DNA from: Phallus indusiatus
Taxonomy: Eukaryota > Basidiomycota > Agaricomycetes > Phallales > Phallaceae
NCBI GenBank assembly: GCA_027605045.1
Contig: JAQFWX010000018.1
Location: 310,001 to 374,000, forward strand
Direction of reading: 5' to 3'
DNA length: 64,000 bases
The number at the start of each line of letters is the position of its first letter. Position 1 is the stretch's first letter. Positions 1-12,600 of the stretch are shown in pieces. Both the position numbers and the translations under genes were made by a program. The notes beneath the pieces are model-generated. The model did no database searches. It saw nothing but the letters and a program-made list of their open reading frames with translations, and was not told the origin of the DNA.

Positions 1-797
1 CGTGGGATGACCGGGAAAATGTGGATATACATGTACCCTTGCGACCGGCATCACCTAGCGTTAGACGAAATGAACCTCTAAACGTGGCCATTGAGTCGCA
101 AATCACGAAAGATTTGTGGCTTATGAGTGAATCGCAGACAAACTTTGGAAATCGCTTGTCTTTCAGCAATTATGTATAAGAATTATGCTGATAACCATAT
201 CTTGCATCCAAACTCCCAGGCAAATAGTAGAACACTCCAATATTCTAACACTGAACGCGGCGGAGGCCGGCTAAGTTGTTGAAGAGGGACGAACACGCGT
301 CCTGCACGTGCATCAGGAAAATACATATCTCTAGAGTCTGGAATGAAGAATATTGAGATTGAAAAAAAAAATATGTATGACAAACGGCAATTTGGGGCTG
401 TTTCAAAGAAGGCGTCCAGTCGTTGAATATAGAATCCATGAGGCCCCTGACTTGGTGGTGTTCGTTTGGAAAAAGCAGAGGACGTGTGCGTGTACGTAAG
501 CAGAGCGTGATGCCGCGGAGGCAAATTTAGGAGAGCGCAGATACACATGGAGGACGTCTGGCGAGGCATTGTTAGCTTGCTTTGCTTTCTTCTTGTACGC
601 TCCACCAAATAATTAAACCTTTCAACTTTCTCTCGATCTTGACACGTAATCTGCTCTGCTTTGTCTTTGTATCAATCACCCTCACCCTCCTGTCTCGCAG
701 TGTACTAATCGTATATCTTCAGCAACCTTGTTGTATAACCAGGCTTCCCCCTCTCTCCTTTGCTTCGGCTCGACTTGGATTAGTCGGTCGTTTTTCG
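1..797. other. Gene-less left edge and upstream region of the first gene
   Basis: I see no exon with convincing coding character here. The open frames on the minus strand have no recognisable domain and look like chance. The last 200 bases before position 798 are pyrimidine-rich on the + strand, as is common for fungal promoters and 5' untranslated regions, so this stretch probably holds the promoter and leader of the gene starting at 798. No tRNA-like or repeat structure was noticed. Confidence 0.5.
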
Positions 798-3700
798 ATG
801 AATAAGTATCGCCAAACGACGACTACAGAGACCTACACAGCTCATTACAATCTCTCACGTACAGCTGAAGGTTTGGGCTAGGACCTCCTTCGAGTTTCTT
901 TCCTCAGTAACCTCCTGATAGCTTATCTCTTCTTTTTCCAGGTCCTTCGTTGAAAGGCCCATTCAAGACCTGGAACCCCCAGCCACACAATCTTCTCTCA
1001 GAATCAGAAACCGAGACTGTTACGAAACGTCATGCTTCACATGCTCGCACTGCTCAGAACGTACCCTCAGCCCACCCGGTCGCCCCAACCTTCAATCATG
1101 CCAACCACTCCTTGATGCCCAACTCGCGCACAACATCCTCCGCTTTGCCTCATCAGCGTATCGCATCTCCAGCCTTGCATCGTTCCGACCATTCCGTACC
1201 CTATGTATATCCGTTGGAGCCCCCCCAGACCCAACAAGCTCGACAAAAGCAGAATTCTTCCATGATGAACTTCATTCGTTCACACTCAAATGAAACCAGA
1301 ATGGAGAACACTTCTTCGCGTCGAGGTGACGATCTTCACAGGGCAGCCGTCACCAGCTCAAAACAATACCAGTTTTCCTCAAGTGCCAATCAGGCTGCTC
1401 GAGTTCCTGCCCCACCAGTCTCCTATTCTTCCCCTAGTTCCACCGAACCCAGTCCTCGTAACTCATCAGACGGACATCAACCACCATCTAACAATGTTTC
1501 AGACGGTGAATTTCATCGGTATCATCATCTAATGAGCTCCTCAACAGGGTCTAAGTTGAATGCGGATTATCCATCGCGCAGAGCAGAAACAGCTTCATCG
1601 TCACAACGGATGGTCGACAAAAAGGCAAAAGATCGCCAAGATATGGTTGCGAAAGTTGCCGAGGCGCTTTCCCCTTCTACCCGTCCAAGGGCACCGGAAA
1701 ATATCAGCCTGGGGCAACTCTCGCTGCTGAGGGGGGACGACACCAACGCTTTCAAAAGAATTGCATCTACGGAAAGGACATTAGAGGTATCGTCATACTC
1801 GTAAAAGAATGTGTGCTCTCTTTCGTATGATACTTCTTAGAATCAACATTCTCGGCCCCAAGTTTATCCGGTCCAGCCCCTGCCCTCTCAACCCCAGCAA
1901 CGGCTGCCTTCGCAAAATCCTGATCCTAATAACAGTAAGGATTTCGGGTCAAGAAGCAACAGACAGCAAATACCGAATGTGATGCCTCGTGTTGCGGTCG
2001 ATCCCCCAACGCGCCCTCAGGCGACACCGGTGCCCACTGTTCCTCAGTCCAAACCTGCACCTTCATCTAAAACGGCCCTTCCTCCGCCCCCAGCCAAAAC
2101 CCCCGTGAGCTCGAAATCTCAGTTCCTTGCTCATTTACTTCCAAGGAAAATTCAGTCATCTTCTTCACGTACGGCAGCCAATCCTTGGCCCTTCAATCAA
2201 GCCTCTGCGACGGAACGGGGATCGTCTAAGCAGGTTTGTCACATTATATACGTCTGTGGTCTTATCAGAACTCAAATACCTTCAGCCTCCAAAAGAGCCG
2301 CCGACGCGGTCAAGTCGAACGCCGATTTCGCACTCTGCCAATACTCAGCCTGTAATACCTAATCCTACTGTCGCAAATCCCGTTCCTGTATATCCTCGGG
2401 AACTTCCGCAGTCAAACAAGACTGTTTCCCGGAACACTGGTCCCCCTGTTCCACCTAAACAAACGGCAAGTAATGCAGCAGCAGAGAGGCTGCTAACGGA
2501 GGGAAACAACGCTCGTGATTTGCCCCCGTCCGTTTCAAAACCAACTGCTTCTCGAGCTGCCGGAAACAATAACCCAGGAGATCAAGTGGCTTTCCCATTA
2601 CCTACACCCGTGCCTTCTCTTCCCTCTTCATCTCTGTGGCCCTCTACTCAATCTACATATCTGCCCAAATCAAATTTCAACGCCACTCAACCCCCATTAC
2701 AACCAGAACAAAATCCACCTGCACGTTTGGACGCCGATCTTCAAATGAAATCACCTATTGTCGCTCAACAACTATCCGTCAAGTCTCCTCCTAAGCCCAC
2801 TCCGTCGAATGTATTCCCTATCATAGACTCAACTCAAGCTGCATATTCCGCGACACTCATCGAACAAACAGCACCGCGTCCATCAACAACTCCTAAATTA
2901 CCCGTGCCCTCTGCAGATTTGTCTTTGTCATTGATTCCCGTGGAAACGACGGTTGACCATAAACTCCATGAACGTTTTCCCATTCAGGAATACCAAGCTT
3001 TGCCTGAACCCGAGCTATCACCGCTATTCGATGACAGGGATAGATTGGCATTGGTTCGACCGAGGGCGGTTAACCCTCGTAATCCTCCGCCTGTCTTGAC
3101 AAAGGAGACGGCATCAGCTCCCGATAAGGATCCTTCGCCAGATGCTACGAGCCATAAATTGCCCTCAACTCGTAGCACCACAGCTAGCCAAAGTCAGTCA
3201 CACAGTGGCAAATCCACTCCTACTGAAGCGAACAAGTCCAACGCACCCGTTCATATTCAATGGATCCCACCGCCAGAAGCTGAAACATCAAGTTTATCCA
3301 GTGTAGAAGAAGATGATATCGTCTTACCCAGATTCACTAATGCTACTTCTCAGGCGTCGGCCGCCGCAGGAGTATGGACAGCCCCACAGAAAGTAGCACT
3401 GCGCTCTGGGGAGATGTCTTACGCATCCCAGGCACATAACGTTTATGTGGCCCCTCAGAAAACTTCCCGCAGTAACCCGCCTACACCGACTGAACCTGCT
3501 ACTTTGGAAACCGGGGATTCGAGAACCGTTGAAGCTTTTAATGGTCCTGTGAACGTTCCGGCTCAGACTGTTACAAATGCGGAGCGTCCTGTCGCAGGCG
3601 CTTGGACAACGAAGACGATCATGAACAATAGTGGCGCACCATCGACTGCGTTGGAAATTGTTCCTAGGGCCTCAGCTAAGGCCTTCGAGAATATAGGTCC

Positions 3701-4989
3701 ATCTTTAAAGTCACAAGAGGTGGGCCGATCAAACGGTTCTGCAGTTGGAATGACACCTGGTGCTTGGAATACGAAATACATCAACAAATCTACGACTATT
3801 TTCGAATCGGAGAGAACGAACGAGCCGTTATCAGGGACTACGGTAACAGCGAGTGGACAGATGAGTTCGACAATGCGTCAGGCCCTTAATGGGAATACCA
3901 CAGTTGGGGCTTGGACTACGAAGCCAACTCAACCGGATCAACAGGTTTCGCAGCCCTTCAACGCGAATACTACACCCAAGCAAGCTTCCCGCGATACCAC
4001 TCCACCTTCAGTCACACCTAAATACCAGGCGAACCCAGCAGCTGGCAGTGGCTCGAATACACCGTCGAGTTCACAGAGTGCCGATCACCATTCCAATACG
4101 GGCTCGGGAACTTCTCAGGTGGCTCGAGTTCCTATATCCGGCCATCCGTCCACTCCAGCTCCCAATCGACCCACTCTCCGACAAACACCGCCGCCACTGT
4201 CAATTTCATCGACGACGCCAGACACTGATAGTTTATTAACTCCTTCCTCTCTCAATAGCCCCAGATCAACTCTATTGATCACGCAGCCACCACCACCTCC
4301 TGCACCTGTTACGATTTACCCACCTCAAACGCCCGTTGATAAAGAGAAAAGTAGCAAAAATCGCATTTTGGACTTTTTCCGTCATAGTAAACCTGCCACC
4401 ACTAACATCTCCTATGACGTTTGGATGCCTCCAAGGGAGGTTACGAAGGAGAAAGACAGATCGCACGAAGAGAGGAAGAAAGAATCACCTACTATGACCT
4501 CGCAAGCAAAGGCCACTATCACTGCCAATACCAATACCAATCCCAATCCCGCTGTCGTACCTACTCAGCCCCAAGCATCTTCGAGACCCAAAACTCCCAA
4601 AGTATTTTCTCCTCTAAAACTGTTCTCCAAAAGAAACAGAACGATGTCTACCGCCTCTATTGATGCCTTAGACGGAACTGTAAGTCTCGCTTCTCAACTA
4701 TGGCAGAGTCAGCTAATTTTATTTTCAAAAGACGACCACAGTGATGAACTCTCCTTCCTCTTCCGCTCCTGATATTGTTGGGACTCCTTATTCACCGCCT
4801 GTCAGAGATGCTCTTCTCGCAGCGCAAGAGTGGCGAGATAACGCAGCTAACCAGCTTATGAGGAACAAAAGACCTCATCGACCCGGTGTGACTTTCGACT
4901 GCGCAGAAGATATTGCACCTATCCATATGGTTCCGTCACGCTACAAGTTATCTCGTGCTTATTACACCGAAGAAGACGACGACCTTTGA
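798..4989 (+). CDS. Ser/Pro/Thr-rich low-complexity protein, function unknown
   Basis: Five exons join in phase: 798-870, 942-1786, 1841-2233, 2286-4679 and 4732-4989, giving 1320 residues. The ATG at 798 opens a short first exon whose donor at 871 restores the frame of exon 2. Nearly the whole protein is low complexity, rich in Ser, Pro, Thr and Gln with several proline runs, and is predicted to be disordered. I see no catalytic domain, signal peptide or membrane segment. Between about 3366 and 3925 there are degenerate repeats with the core Gly-Ala-Trp-Thr-Thr-Lys. A more structured basic patch lies near 4350-4660 and an acidic tail ends in three aspartates and a leucine. Such proteins in fungi are often scaffolds or polarity and septation regulators, but that is only a guess. 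The exon structure is well supported; the function is not. Confidence 0.8.
3366..3925 (+). repeat. Degenerate GAWTTK-type peptide repeats within the first gene
   Basis: Four copies of a Trp-centred motif are visible in the translation: Ala-Gly-Val-Trp-Thr-Ala near 3366, Ala-Gly-Ala-Trp-Thr-Thr-Lys near 3593, Pro-Gly-Ala-Trp-Asn-Thr-Lys near 3756 and Val-Gly-Ala-Trp-Thr-Thr-Lys near 3903. The last three are spaced by about 50 residues. An Ala-Pro-Gln-Lys motif follows the first copy and recurs near 3450. In a disordered protein, conserved tryptophans at regular spacing suggest short linear binding motifs. Confidence 0.6.
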
Positions 4990-5263
4990 TTTTTTTGGTT
5001 GATATTGACTTGGACCACAAGTATGCGCTTTAACACGGCACATACATACCTATTTAGACCCTTACTGCATACATGCATAACTCACACTATTCATGTCATC
5101 ACCTAACGCAATGTATCTATAGTAGCTAGCATTTACGTTTCATTCATTTTACTGGCTTTTCTCCTATGATTTATATACAAGCTACTTTATTTACCCAACC
5201 ATTAAAAATGGTGACTGGACGTGACAGATCGCGTTTACTTTCTTTGCACGCGTCTCATACACG

Positions 5264-7052
5264 ATGATAAAAAGGGAGACACAGAGACCTTTGAAATATC
5301 CTCATCGATTAAACTTGTTCGTGTTTTGATTTATCGCTATGCCACGCTAAACGTTTTCGTCTAGTTACAACGAACCGCCACAAGATGACATAACTCTAGA
5401 GGATTTCGAGGCGTGGGCTATCGATAGGATGCGGATACTCGCTGAAATTGAGGCTTCGTTCGCGCGAAATCGCTTTTATAAGGATATCTCAGAAACAACG
5501 TCGGCATTATCGCGAAAGTATTTGCCTCTTAACAGTACTACTGCGAAATCAATAGATGTGGATGCCGAACGGAAGAAAGATCATATTAGCCATTTTGTTT
5601 TACGCTTGGCTTTTTGTCGATCGTGAGTTTGTATTTGTATTTGTATTTTATTTTCAATCTAATTTCCTGTGTAGAGAAGAATTGCGGTATAGGTTTGTTA
5701 AGAGTGAAGTGACCTGGTTTCGTATCAAGTGGGATGGAGATGATGTCACGGAACGTAGTCGATTTTTAGAAAGTCTACAACTGGGTTGGATTCCAGTAAG
5801 AATTCCAAAAATTTTAGGTTTGCTTGCTGAAAATTATAGGTTGGGGAGGAAGAAAGAGCACAACTACTTCCGGATCTCCTTACGGCTTCGCAAATAGCCC
5901 TGCCGCCCGGAACCACGATGAACCAGTACACGGAAAATTATTATAAAGTCCTCAAGAATTTTCTTAAACTCACAATTCACATTGATCAATTATGGTTAGG
6001 TTCACTGGACAAAGGTTCCTGACCTAATCGAGAAGCGAAAAGTGTTCTTAAAGAATGGCTTCGCATATGTTCCAGCACGGGAACAGGCAAGCATAGTTTT
6101 TCAAGCCTTTCAGGTCAATTTGGAGAATCAGATGATGGTTTGTTTTTCTTTTTTCTTTTTTTTGGAAGGACATATGAGTGCTTATTCTGCATAGCTTACA
6201 GCGAAGGCCTTACCACGGCTTGACGAGGACAATCGCATTCTTCCCATCTTGGAACATTTATCTCAGGGTTTCATCGCTGGAATAGCATCCGAATATACTG
6301 CGGCAAATCCAGGAGACTCGGTAACTGCTGGTATGATCGACGACCTATCAAGCAAACATTTCCCACTGTGTATGAGAAATCTCCACGACACGCTTCGAAA
6401 GAAACACCATCTCAAGCATTATGGGAGATTGCAGTATGGTCTGTTTTTGAAGGTAATTCTCCAATTGGAATCTTCTCGATCAATCTTCAATGCTTATACG
6501 TCCGGAGATTATTGGTTTATCAATAGAAGAAGCCATGGTTTTCTGGCGCAAAGGATTCTCCGGAATCACAGATGACAAGTTTAATAAGGAATATAAATAT
6601 AATATCCGACACTCTTATGGCCTGGAGGGCAAAAGAACAAATTATAGCGCGTTTAGGTATAAGACATCGATTGCCACGGATTTCATATGACCTAACGCAA
6701 CGAATGCAGTTGTCAGTACATTTTCACGAATCATCAGCCGGGCGTTGATGATACACATGGATGTCCTTATCGCCACTTCTCAGCGGAAAACTTGCAGTCC
6801 GCATTGGTAACACATTTCGGAAATCAAGGTATAACGCCATCCGTTCTTCCGGAAATCATGCAACAGGTACGATCGGGACATTACCATGTTGCGTGTACAC
6901 GCGTTTTCGAGATAACGCATGGATTAAAATCCGGGGAAGGTGTGGGTGATGGCGTCAGTGTGACACATCCCAATGAGTACGCCGCACGTAGCAGAGAGCT
7001 AGAGCACAGATCGACACATGCTGATAGTTCTGCCATGGAAGTGGTCTTATAA
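5264..7052 (+). CDS. PRI2: DNA primase large subunit Pri2 (PriL)
   Basis: Regulatory subunit of the primase in the DNA polymerase alpha-primase complex; in the nucleus it helps to initiate and measure the RNA primer. Eight exons: 5264-5316, 5365-5622, 5675-5795, 5840-5947, 6000-6137, 6195-6452, 6508-6656 and 6710-7052, giving 475 residues. The N-terminal block Tyr-Pro-His-Arg-Leu-Asn-Phe-Tyr and the conserved Leu-Ala-Phe-Cys-Arg-Ser-Glu-Glu-Leu-Arg stretch are typical of the family. The C-terminal iron-sulphur domain keeps all four ligand cysteines, at about residues 285, 363, 380 (in Gly-Cys-Pro-Tyr) and 424 (in Ala-Cys-Thr-Arg), close to the human spacing. The start at 5264 is the only in-frame ATG shortly before the conserved block; an extra upstream exon cannot be excluded. 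CHO1 follows 157 bp downstream on the same strand. Confidence 0.93.
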
Positions 7053-7209
7053 TCGCTGTATTACTAGAAACGATTGGAATTGATAAATATATGTGAGAAA
7101 CGAACCACCGTGCATCATCGTATATCTGCACCAACCGTCACATGTCACTAATCGCAATTCAATAATTCAGCCACCGCTGGCTGCTTATTTAACTCTAAAA
7201 GACGACGTA

Positions 7210-8086
7210 ATGACAACGACGATGAGCCAACGAAATGGAACACGAACATCCCCTCAAAACAGCACTGTAATAAAAGACAAGGACGTGGCATTACAACAAT
7301 ATATTGACACTCACGGTCATTTCTCACTTGTGAGGTAACGCATACGCTACTTGGAGCAGGTTTTTGGGTCTCGCGACCTTACTGAATTCATAAATTTGCC
7401 TAGAAATTTTCGTCTAGCTGACCTGGTTACGATCATGAATGGATTTTGCGGTTCATTCTCCATTTTTTCATCCGGAAGATACCTTCTCACTCAAGATGAG
7501 ACTTACTTGTGGCACGCCTTTGTATTCCCCATGTTAGGATTAATGTTCGACTTCTTCGACGGCAAAATTGCTCGTTGGCGAAAAAGCGCTAGCATGTTGG
7601 GTCAAGAGCTGGACTCTTTGGCAGACCTTGTACGTGAAAAATCCCTTTGTTCTCTCTCGATCGTCGTTTCCTTCCGACTCAAACACCTCTGAATGATAGA
7701 TCTCCTTTGGAGTGGCACCGGCTCTGCTTGCCTTTGACGTCGGTCTTCGAACGCTGTTAGACACTATTATCCTTACTGGATTTATTTGTTGTGGGCTAGC
7801 CAGATTGGCCAGGTTCAACGCAACCGTTGCTTTAGTTCCCAAAGATGATGCTGGAAAAGCACGTTATTTCGAAGGCCTTCCCATTCCCACGACGCTCATG
7901 TTGGTAACCGTGTTATGTATTTGGACAAACATGGGTTGGATTGAAGGAAAATCTGGTTTGCCGGGCGGAGTAATTCGATTCTGGGGAGAAGAAGGTGGTC
8001 ATGGGGAACTACATCCTGTTGTCCTTATTTTTGGATGCTGGGCAGCTGCCATGGTGAGCAAGACACTAAAAGTGCCTAAACCGTAG
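7210..8086 (+). CDS. CHO1: Phosphatidylserine synthase (CDP-diacylglycerol-serine O-phosphatidyltransferase)
   Basis: Transfers phosphatidyl from CDP-diacylglycerol to L-serine, the first step of the fungal CDP-DAG route to phosphatidylserine, phosphatidylethanolamine and phosphatidylcholine, in the ER membrane. Three exons: 7210-7334, 7404-7629 and 7700-8086; 245 residues. The full CDP-alcohol phosphatidyltransferase signature D-x2-D-G-x2-A-R-x8-G-x3-D-x3-D is at residues 91-116, and hydrophobic membrane segments flank it. The block around Asn-Gly-Phe-Cys-Gly and the C-terminal Ser-Lys-Thr-Leu-Lys-Val-Pro-Lys are characteristic of the yeast-type CHO1 group rather than the animal base-exchange enzymes. 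The start is the first ATG after an in-frame upstream stretch without ATG. PIS1, which uses the same lipid donor, is 5 kb away on the other strand. Confidence 0.95.
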
Positions 8087-8246
8087 TCAATACGTAGGAT
8101 GTATAATTTTGAGGCGGTGCCCTGTTTAATATACGTGCTTGGCATTAGTTGAACTGACCTTCCGAATATACGCGTTTGCTTACATAAACCTCGCTTATAC
8201 GCGTGTCGCGGTGTCGTTAAATTGCAGTCTTTGTCCACGAACTATA

Positions 8247-9506
8247 ATGGTTGCCGAAGGCGATGTCGGGCGTGTTTTTTTGCAGTCTATCATTTCAAGA
8301 CGTGTTGTCTCCGACAAGCTAATACGTGTTCTCTTCAAGAAATCCATCGAAGCCGTCAAAGGTGAGAAAATGCGACACAATCACGCACCCGGGAATGACC
8401 TCGACTTGTTTTTAGCTATCGATGAGAATGTTAGGATCAGAGATAATAGCTTTGAGCAGCAGATTCATCAATTGAATAACTCATTAGAGCCCCTTGATTT
8501 CAAAATTGCTTCTATCCTTGACGAAACGACAGGAGTGAAAATATGGGCATTCGTACGTCGAGTTTCTCCGAACTGAGTTCTTTGTACGCGAATCATTTTT
8601 GATTGCAGATCAATACCAAAAGCGACGAACTGTCGCAAATAGCTACCGATTTCACTCCCGTTGAGATCGCCTATTTTAGAAATGTGGTATGTCTGAAAAC
8701 CCTTTTTCATTGTTGTCTTACTTTCTAGTCCTTGTTTTCTTCAGGTGGAACAAATTATTCTGGCATCCCATGGGAGTTATTCTGTTTCATCCATGACTGC
8801 TCTTCGTGAAGTGAACAATTTAAAACAAACAATCACCAAGTCTCATGCACAAAATCTCCTCGATACCTTTGTAGTCAAAGGCTGGCTTCTAAAAAGCAGG
8901 CAAGTTGCAGCTCCTCCAATTCCTTAATGTCCCTCAACTCGATTTTAGACGAGGAAGATACTCTTTATCTTCCAGAACCCTTTTGGAACTGCAAACATAT
9001 CTGAAGGCTAATTACGAGGACGATATCCATGAATGTACGATTTGTCTAGAACTCCTCACGAAAGGAATTGGATGCTACACCCGACAATGCGGTGCACGTC
9101 TTCATGCCCACTGTTATAAACGCTTCGCGCGCGAGAGTAAAGTTCAATGTCCTAGCTGCAAGGCTGACTGGTCGGATAAGAAACAGCTTCAAATGATTGG
9201 AGAAGACGCTATCCGCGATGGCCAGGATAGTGTAGCCGTGACAAAGCGCACTAGAGAGGATTATATCGACGACGATTCTGAAGAACTGGCAGAAGACGAA
9301 GAGACTTCGGAAGAGTCGGAACCACAAGCAGAAAGCGGGTCAAAAGGCAAGGCTAAGAGCAAGGCAAAGTACGCTTATCCTCTCCTTTCATTTTGGGTCC
9401 TTCTAAATAACTTACCTCGTGGGTTAGGTTGCCTGTTTCGGATGATGAAGATGCCGATACTACTGAGGACTCTCTGCCAAAGAAAACGAGTAGAAGACGT
9501 AAATAA
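8247..9506 (+). CDS. NSE1: Smc5/6 complex subunit Nse1, RING-like E3 ubiquitin ligase
   Basis: Non-SMC element of the Smc5/6 complex, active in DNA repair and replication-fork stability in the nucleus. Five exons: 8247-8552, 8609-8686, 8745-8899, 8949-9368 and 9428-9506; 345 residues. The first 180 residues match the winged-helix region that binds Nse3 and Nse4; residues 209-250 form the variant RING with paired Cys and His ligands (Cys-Thr-Ile-Cys ... His-x-His-Cys ... Cys-Pro-Ser-Cys). The C-terminal tail is acidic and Lys-rich, ending in a basic cluster. The intron 8900-8948 has a GC donor (GCAAGT) instead of GT; no GT donor restores the frame. The gene is 160 bp downstream of CHO1 and convergent with the AAA+ ATPase gene, with 96 bp between stop codons. 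Confidence 0.92.
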
Positions 9507-9602
9507 ACGACCGGCGGGTTAGAAAAAGAGGGTCCAAGGAGTAGTAATTCTAATGTTTGTGATGATTCTTACACACCTACTTAATTATTGAATATGAATA
9601 TG

Positions 9603-12600
9603 CTATATTACTCCACTTGTACTGCTGAGGTCGACACGCCCATCGCCTCCCGCCATGCCAGAGTTGGTATCCATAAACCCAAAGCGTCCACCCCAGATCT
9701 TCCGCTTCCGCTGCTTACTACCTTCACCAAATTCTTCATTCCACTTGCGGAGATCGGCCAACGAGCCAAGTGATTCTGAAGCAGAAGGCGTAATCTCTCG
9801 AAGGGCCTTTGCGAAATGATCTTTTGTTAGGACTCTGGCTGATGTAGGAGAGGATGAACCAGATTCCGATTCCTCAGTAGTACTTGTTGTTGAGGCTGTG
9901 TCTGTTGCGGGGTCGTCTTTAGGGACATTCCATGGCAAGACCACTCCTTCTTTTACGGCGTCCAAAGCAGCGGCTACACATAAGTCTAACAAGATAATAT
10001 TTTAAATTAGTTCGACGCACGTTGAGAGAATATACTTACGCTTAAGATCAGAGCCCGAGAAACTTTCGGTCCGGTTCGCTAAATCCTGTAAATCAAGATC
10101 TGGGGATACAGTTTCATCTCGCAGCAAAATGTTCAATATTTCTGAAGTGACGTAAATGAGGACGAGTTATAATAAGAAGCGGATCGTGAATTACCGTAAC
10201 GCTCCTTCACCCCAGGCAAGTCAACTAATAACCGCCGTGGTAATCGACGCAACACTGCGTCATCCAAATCGAAGGGTCTGCAACAAAGATGCGTAAGATA
10301 ACCTTGCCGCCGACAACAGGTTTAAACACAAACCTGTTCGTTGCGCCAATAACAATCACATTAGACGCCCTTGATGTTTTCAACCCGTCCATTTCCTGCA
10401 TAAACTCTGTGATGACACTTCTATGTGCAAGCATTCCTCCTGTTTCCCGTCCGGAGACACGAGCACCAAATAGTGCGTCCAGTTCATCAAGAAAGATGAC
10501 ACAAGGAGACAAACGTCTAGCCAAAGAGAATACGGATCGGACGAGCTTTTCACCTTCACCCACGTACTATAATTATGAATACAAAGAAAAGACACGGGAA
10601 AAAATATAAAAACATACCATGTCCATAACGTCAGAGGGCTTGATTAATAACATTCGTGCTCCACTTTCTCGAGCTAGTGCTCGAACAACGAGTGTTTTCC
10701 CAGTTCCAGGTGGACCGAAAAGTAAAGCCCCTGTCATGGCATGCTGTTTGAGAATCCCATGTGCGAACGCCTGTGGATAAAGCAACGGAAGGGATACCAG
10801 GGTCCGTACAGAGTCTATTGTGTGGCTGGGCAAATGAACCTGATCGAATGTTGTTGACATGGACGCTAGAATACAGTTAAGTACATTTGCTGATATCATG
10901 GTGGAACAAATTACCAGGATCCACAATACATCCCAACAATCGAGACTCGTGCGGGTCCAACGAGTGATGGCGTTTGATTCGTTCGATAACCTCGTCGCTT
11001 TCAATTTGGGCTTCCTCTTCTTCCGCTTTATCTTTGTCATTTTCAACTGTTTTGGCAGTTTCTTCTATCCAAGCCTTTCGCCGCCGCCGAGAATGTCTAT
11101 GTAATTGCCATGCAGAGTAAACCATGGTCCAAGGCACAGGAGTGGGATCCAATGTCGGATTATTGTGACCACTCGAAGTCTTGTCCGCTATCACAGCATT
11201 CACTACGCTTCCTACAGCACGATCCGCAATCTCCTTGGCAGTATTCCAAGCTTCCACATGTTCACCCCAATCGCTCCACATGTCTGTTTGGGAAATTGTA
11301 ATTGGAGCGGATGCCTCATCCCCTTCGTGAGCAGCTTCCAGTGGTGGCTGTTCCCCTACGGTTTCAGGAGGATCTTGCCGTATTAAAGATGGTGTAAAGT
11401 CAAAGGAGTCGGGCAAAATTCCGCCGATCTCTCCAATGGCCATTCTCATAATTAATTCGTTGATATGGCGCCTACGGCTTACACGACACTCTTTCTCTAG
11501 GGCAACAATACGAGTTCGCGGAACAATGACAGAGGTTCGAAAGAATGATTTCTCGTTGACGGCTGGGATCTCAGGTGGTCCTCGGGATGCTGACAATAAC
11601 CCTGAACCAATCGATTGACCGCTAGGGCCGGTTATAACTAGTTCTGTGGGAGACTGAGAAGCTTGGTCGACGCCACGGTCGACAAGGGCAGGAGATTCTG
11701 GTAATTCGTCATAAAAACTTGGGTCCCCGTTTTCCCAATGTTTTAATCGATCCCGGAGTCTTCGCTCACGAGCTGTTTGAGCAGCCTCGCTCTCATCCCA
11801 GAAATCTGTGGACTTTCCACCTCGACGCCCAAGCCCAGAACCGCTCCTTCGATTCATTAATAGATTAAAAAGCCCTGTAGGCATACCCATACTAGATGGT
11901 GGTTTCAAAGGAATGATGGACGGCGTGATGCCAAACACGATCGTAACAGGATTGGTTATAGGTGATGTGGGACGCGACAATGGACCTTGGCGGTGTGCGC
12001 GAACGGATGCAACCAACGAAGAGAACCAACTTGACGAAGTAGAGGCTAACATGGGATAATCCCGTATATATATAATGCGTGGGGGAGATCTCATTGGATT
12101 TAAGTTTGCACCCTCTCCGTTTGAGCTTGTCGGAGAGGGCATATTTACGATATCATCGAAGAAGGCCTTTGCTTTTGAAGGTGGTGTTCTACGGGATATA
12201 ACAATTCCAGCGCGAGAGGCACGAGAGGCTGAAATGCCGAGCTGAGAAAAAGAAATTGGTTGTGAGGCATTGATGATGATGTGAGGCGCTTCGGCAAAAT
12301 CGTCGTCTTCACCAAGTTCATCGTCATCTAAGGAACGTGAAGTAGATGCGGAAGAGGACTGGTGCTGAGGGAGAGCAGATATATGTAGAGGATTTTCTGG
12401 CAATTGAACGGCAGTGGCAGCTGCAAACCAGTAGAGAGAAAACAGTTGTAAATAGGACACAGAAACTTTTTTCAAATAAACACACACCTTTACCAAATGC
12501 TCCCCATTCACCTGCAGCAACTTCGACAGTATCGAGTACAACAACTTCAGCGTTTGCTTGCCTTGCCAGCTCACGAACGGTTTCGTCTATGACATAATCA

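Noticed and set aside
183..608. Open frame of about 140 codons on the minus strand near the left edge
   Set aside because: No domain, poor codon character, no splice partners, and it overlaps the probable promoter of the gene at 798.
5208..5267. ATG at 5208 as the start of PRI2
   Set aside because: Its frame stops at 5267 and is out of phase with the conserved N-terminus; no intron between them was found. The ATG at 5264 is directly in frame.
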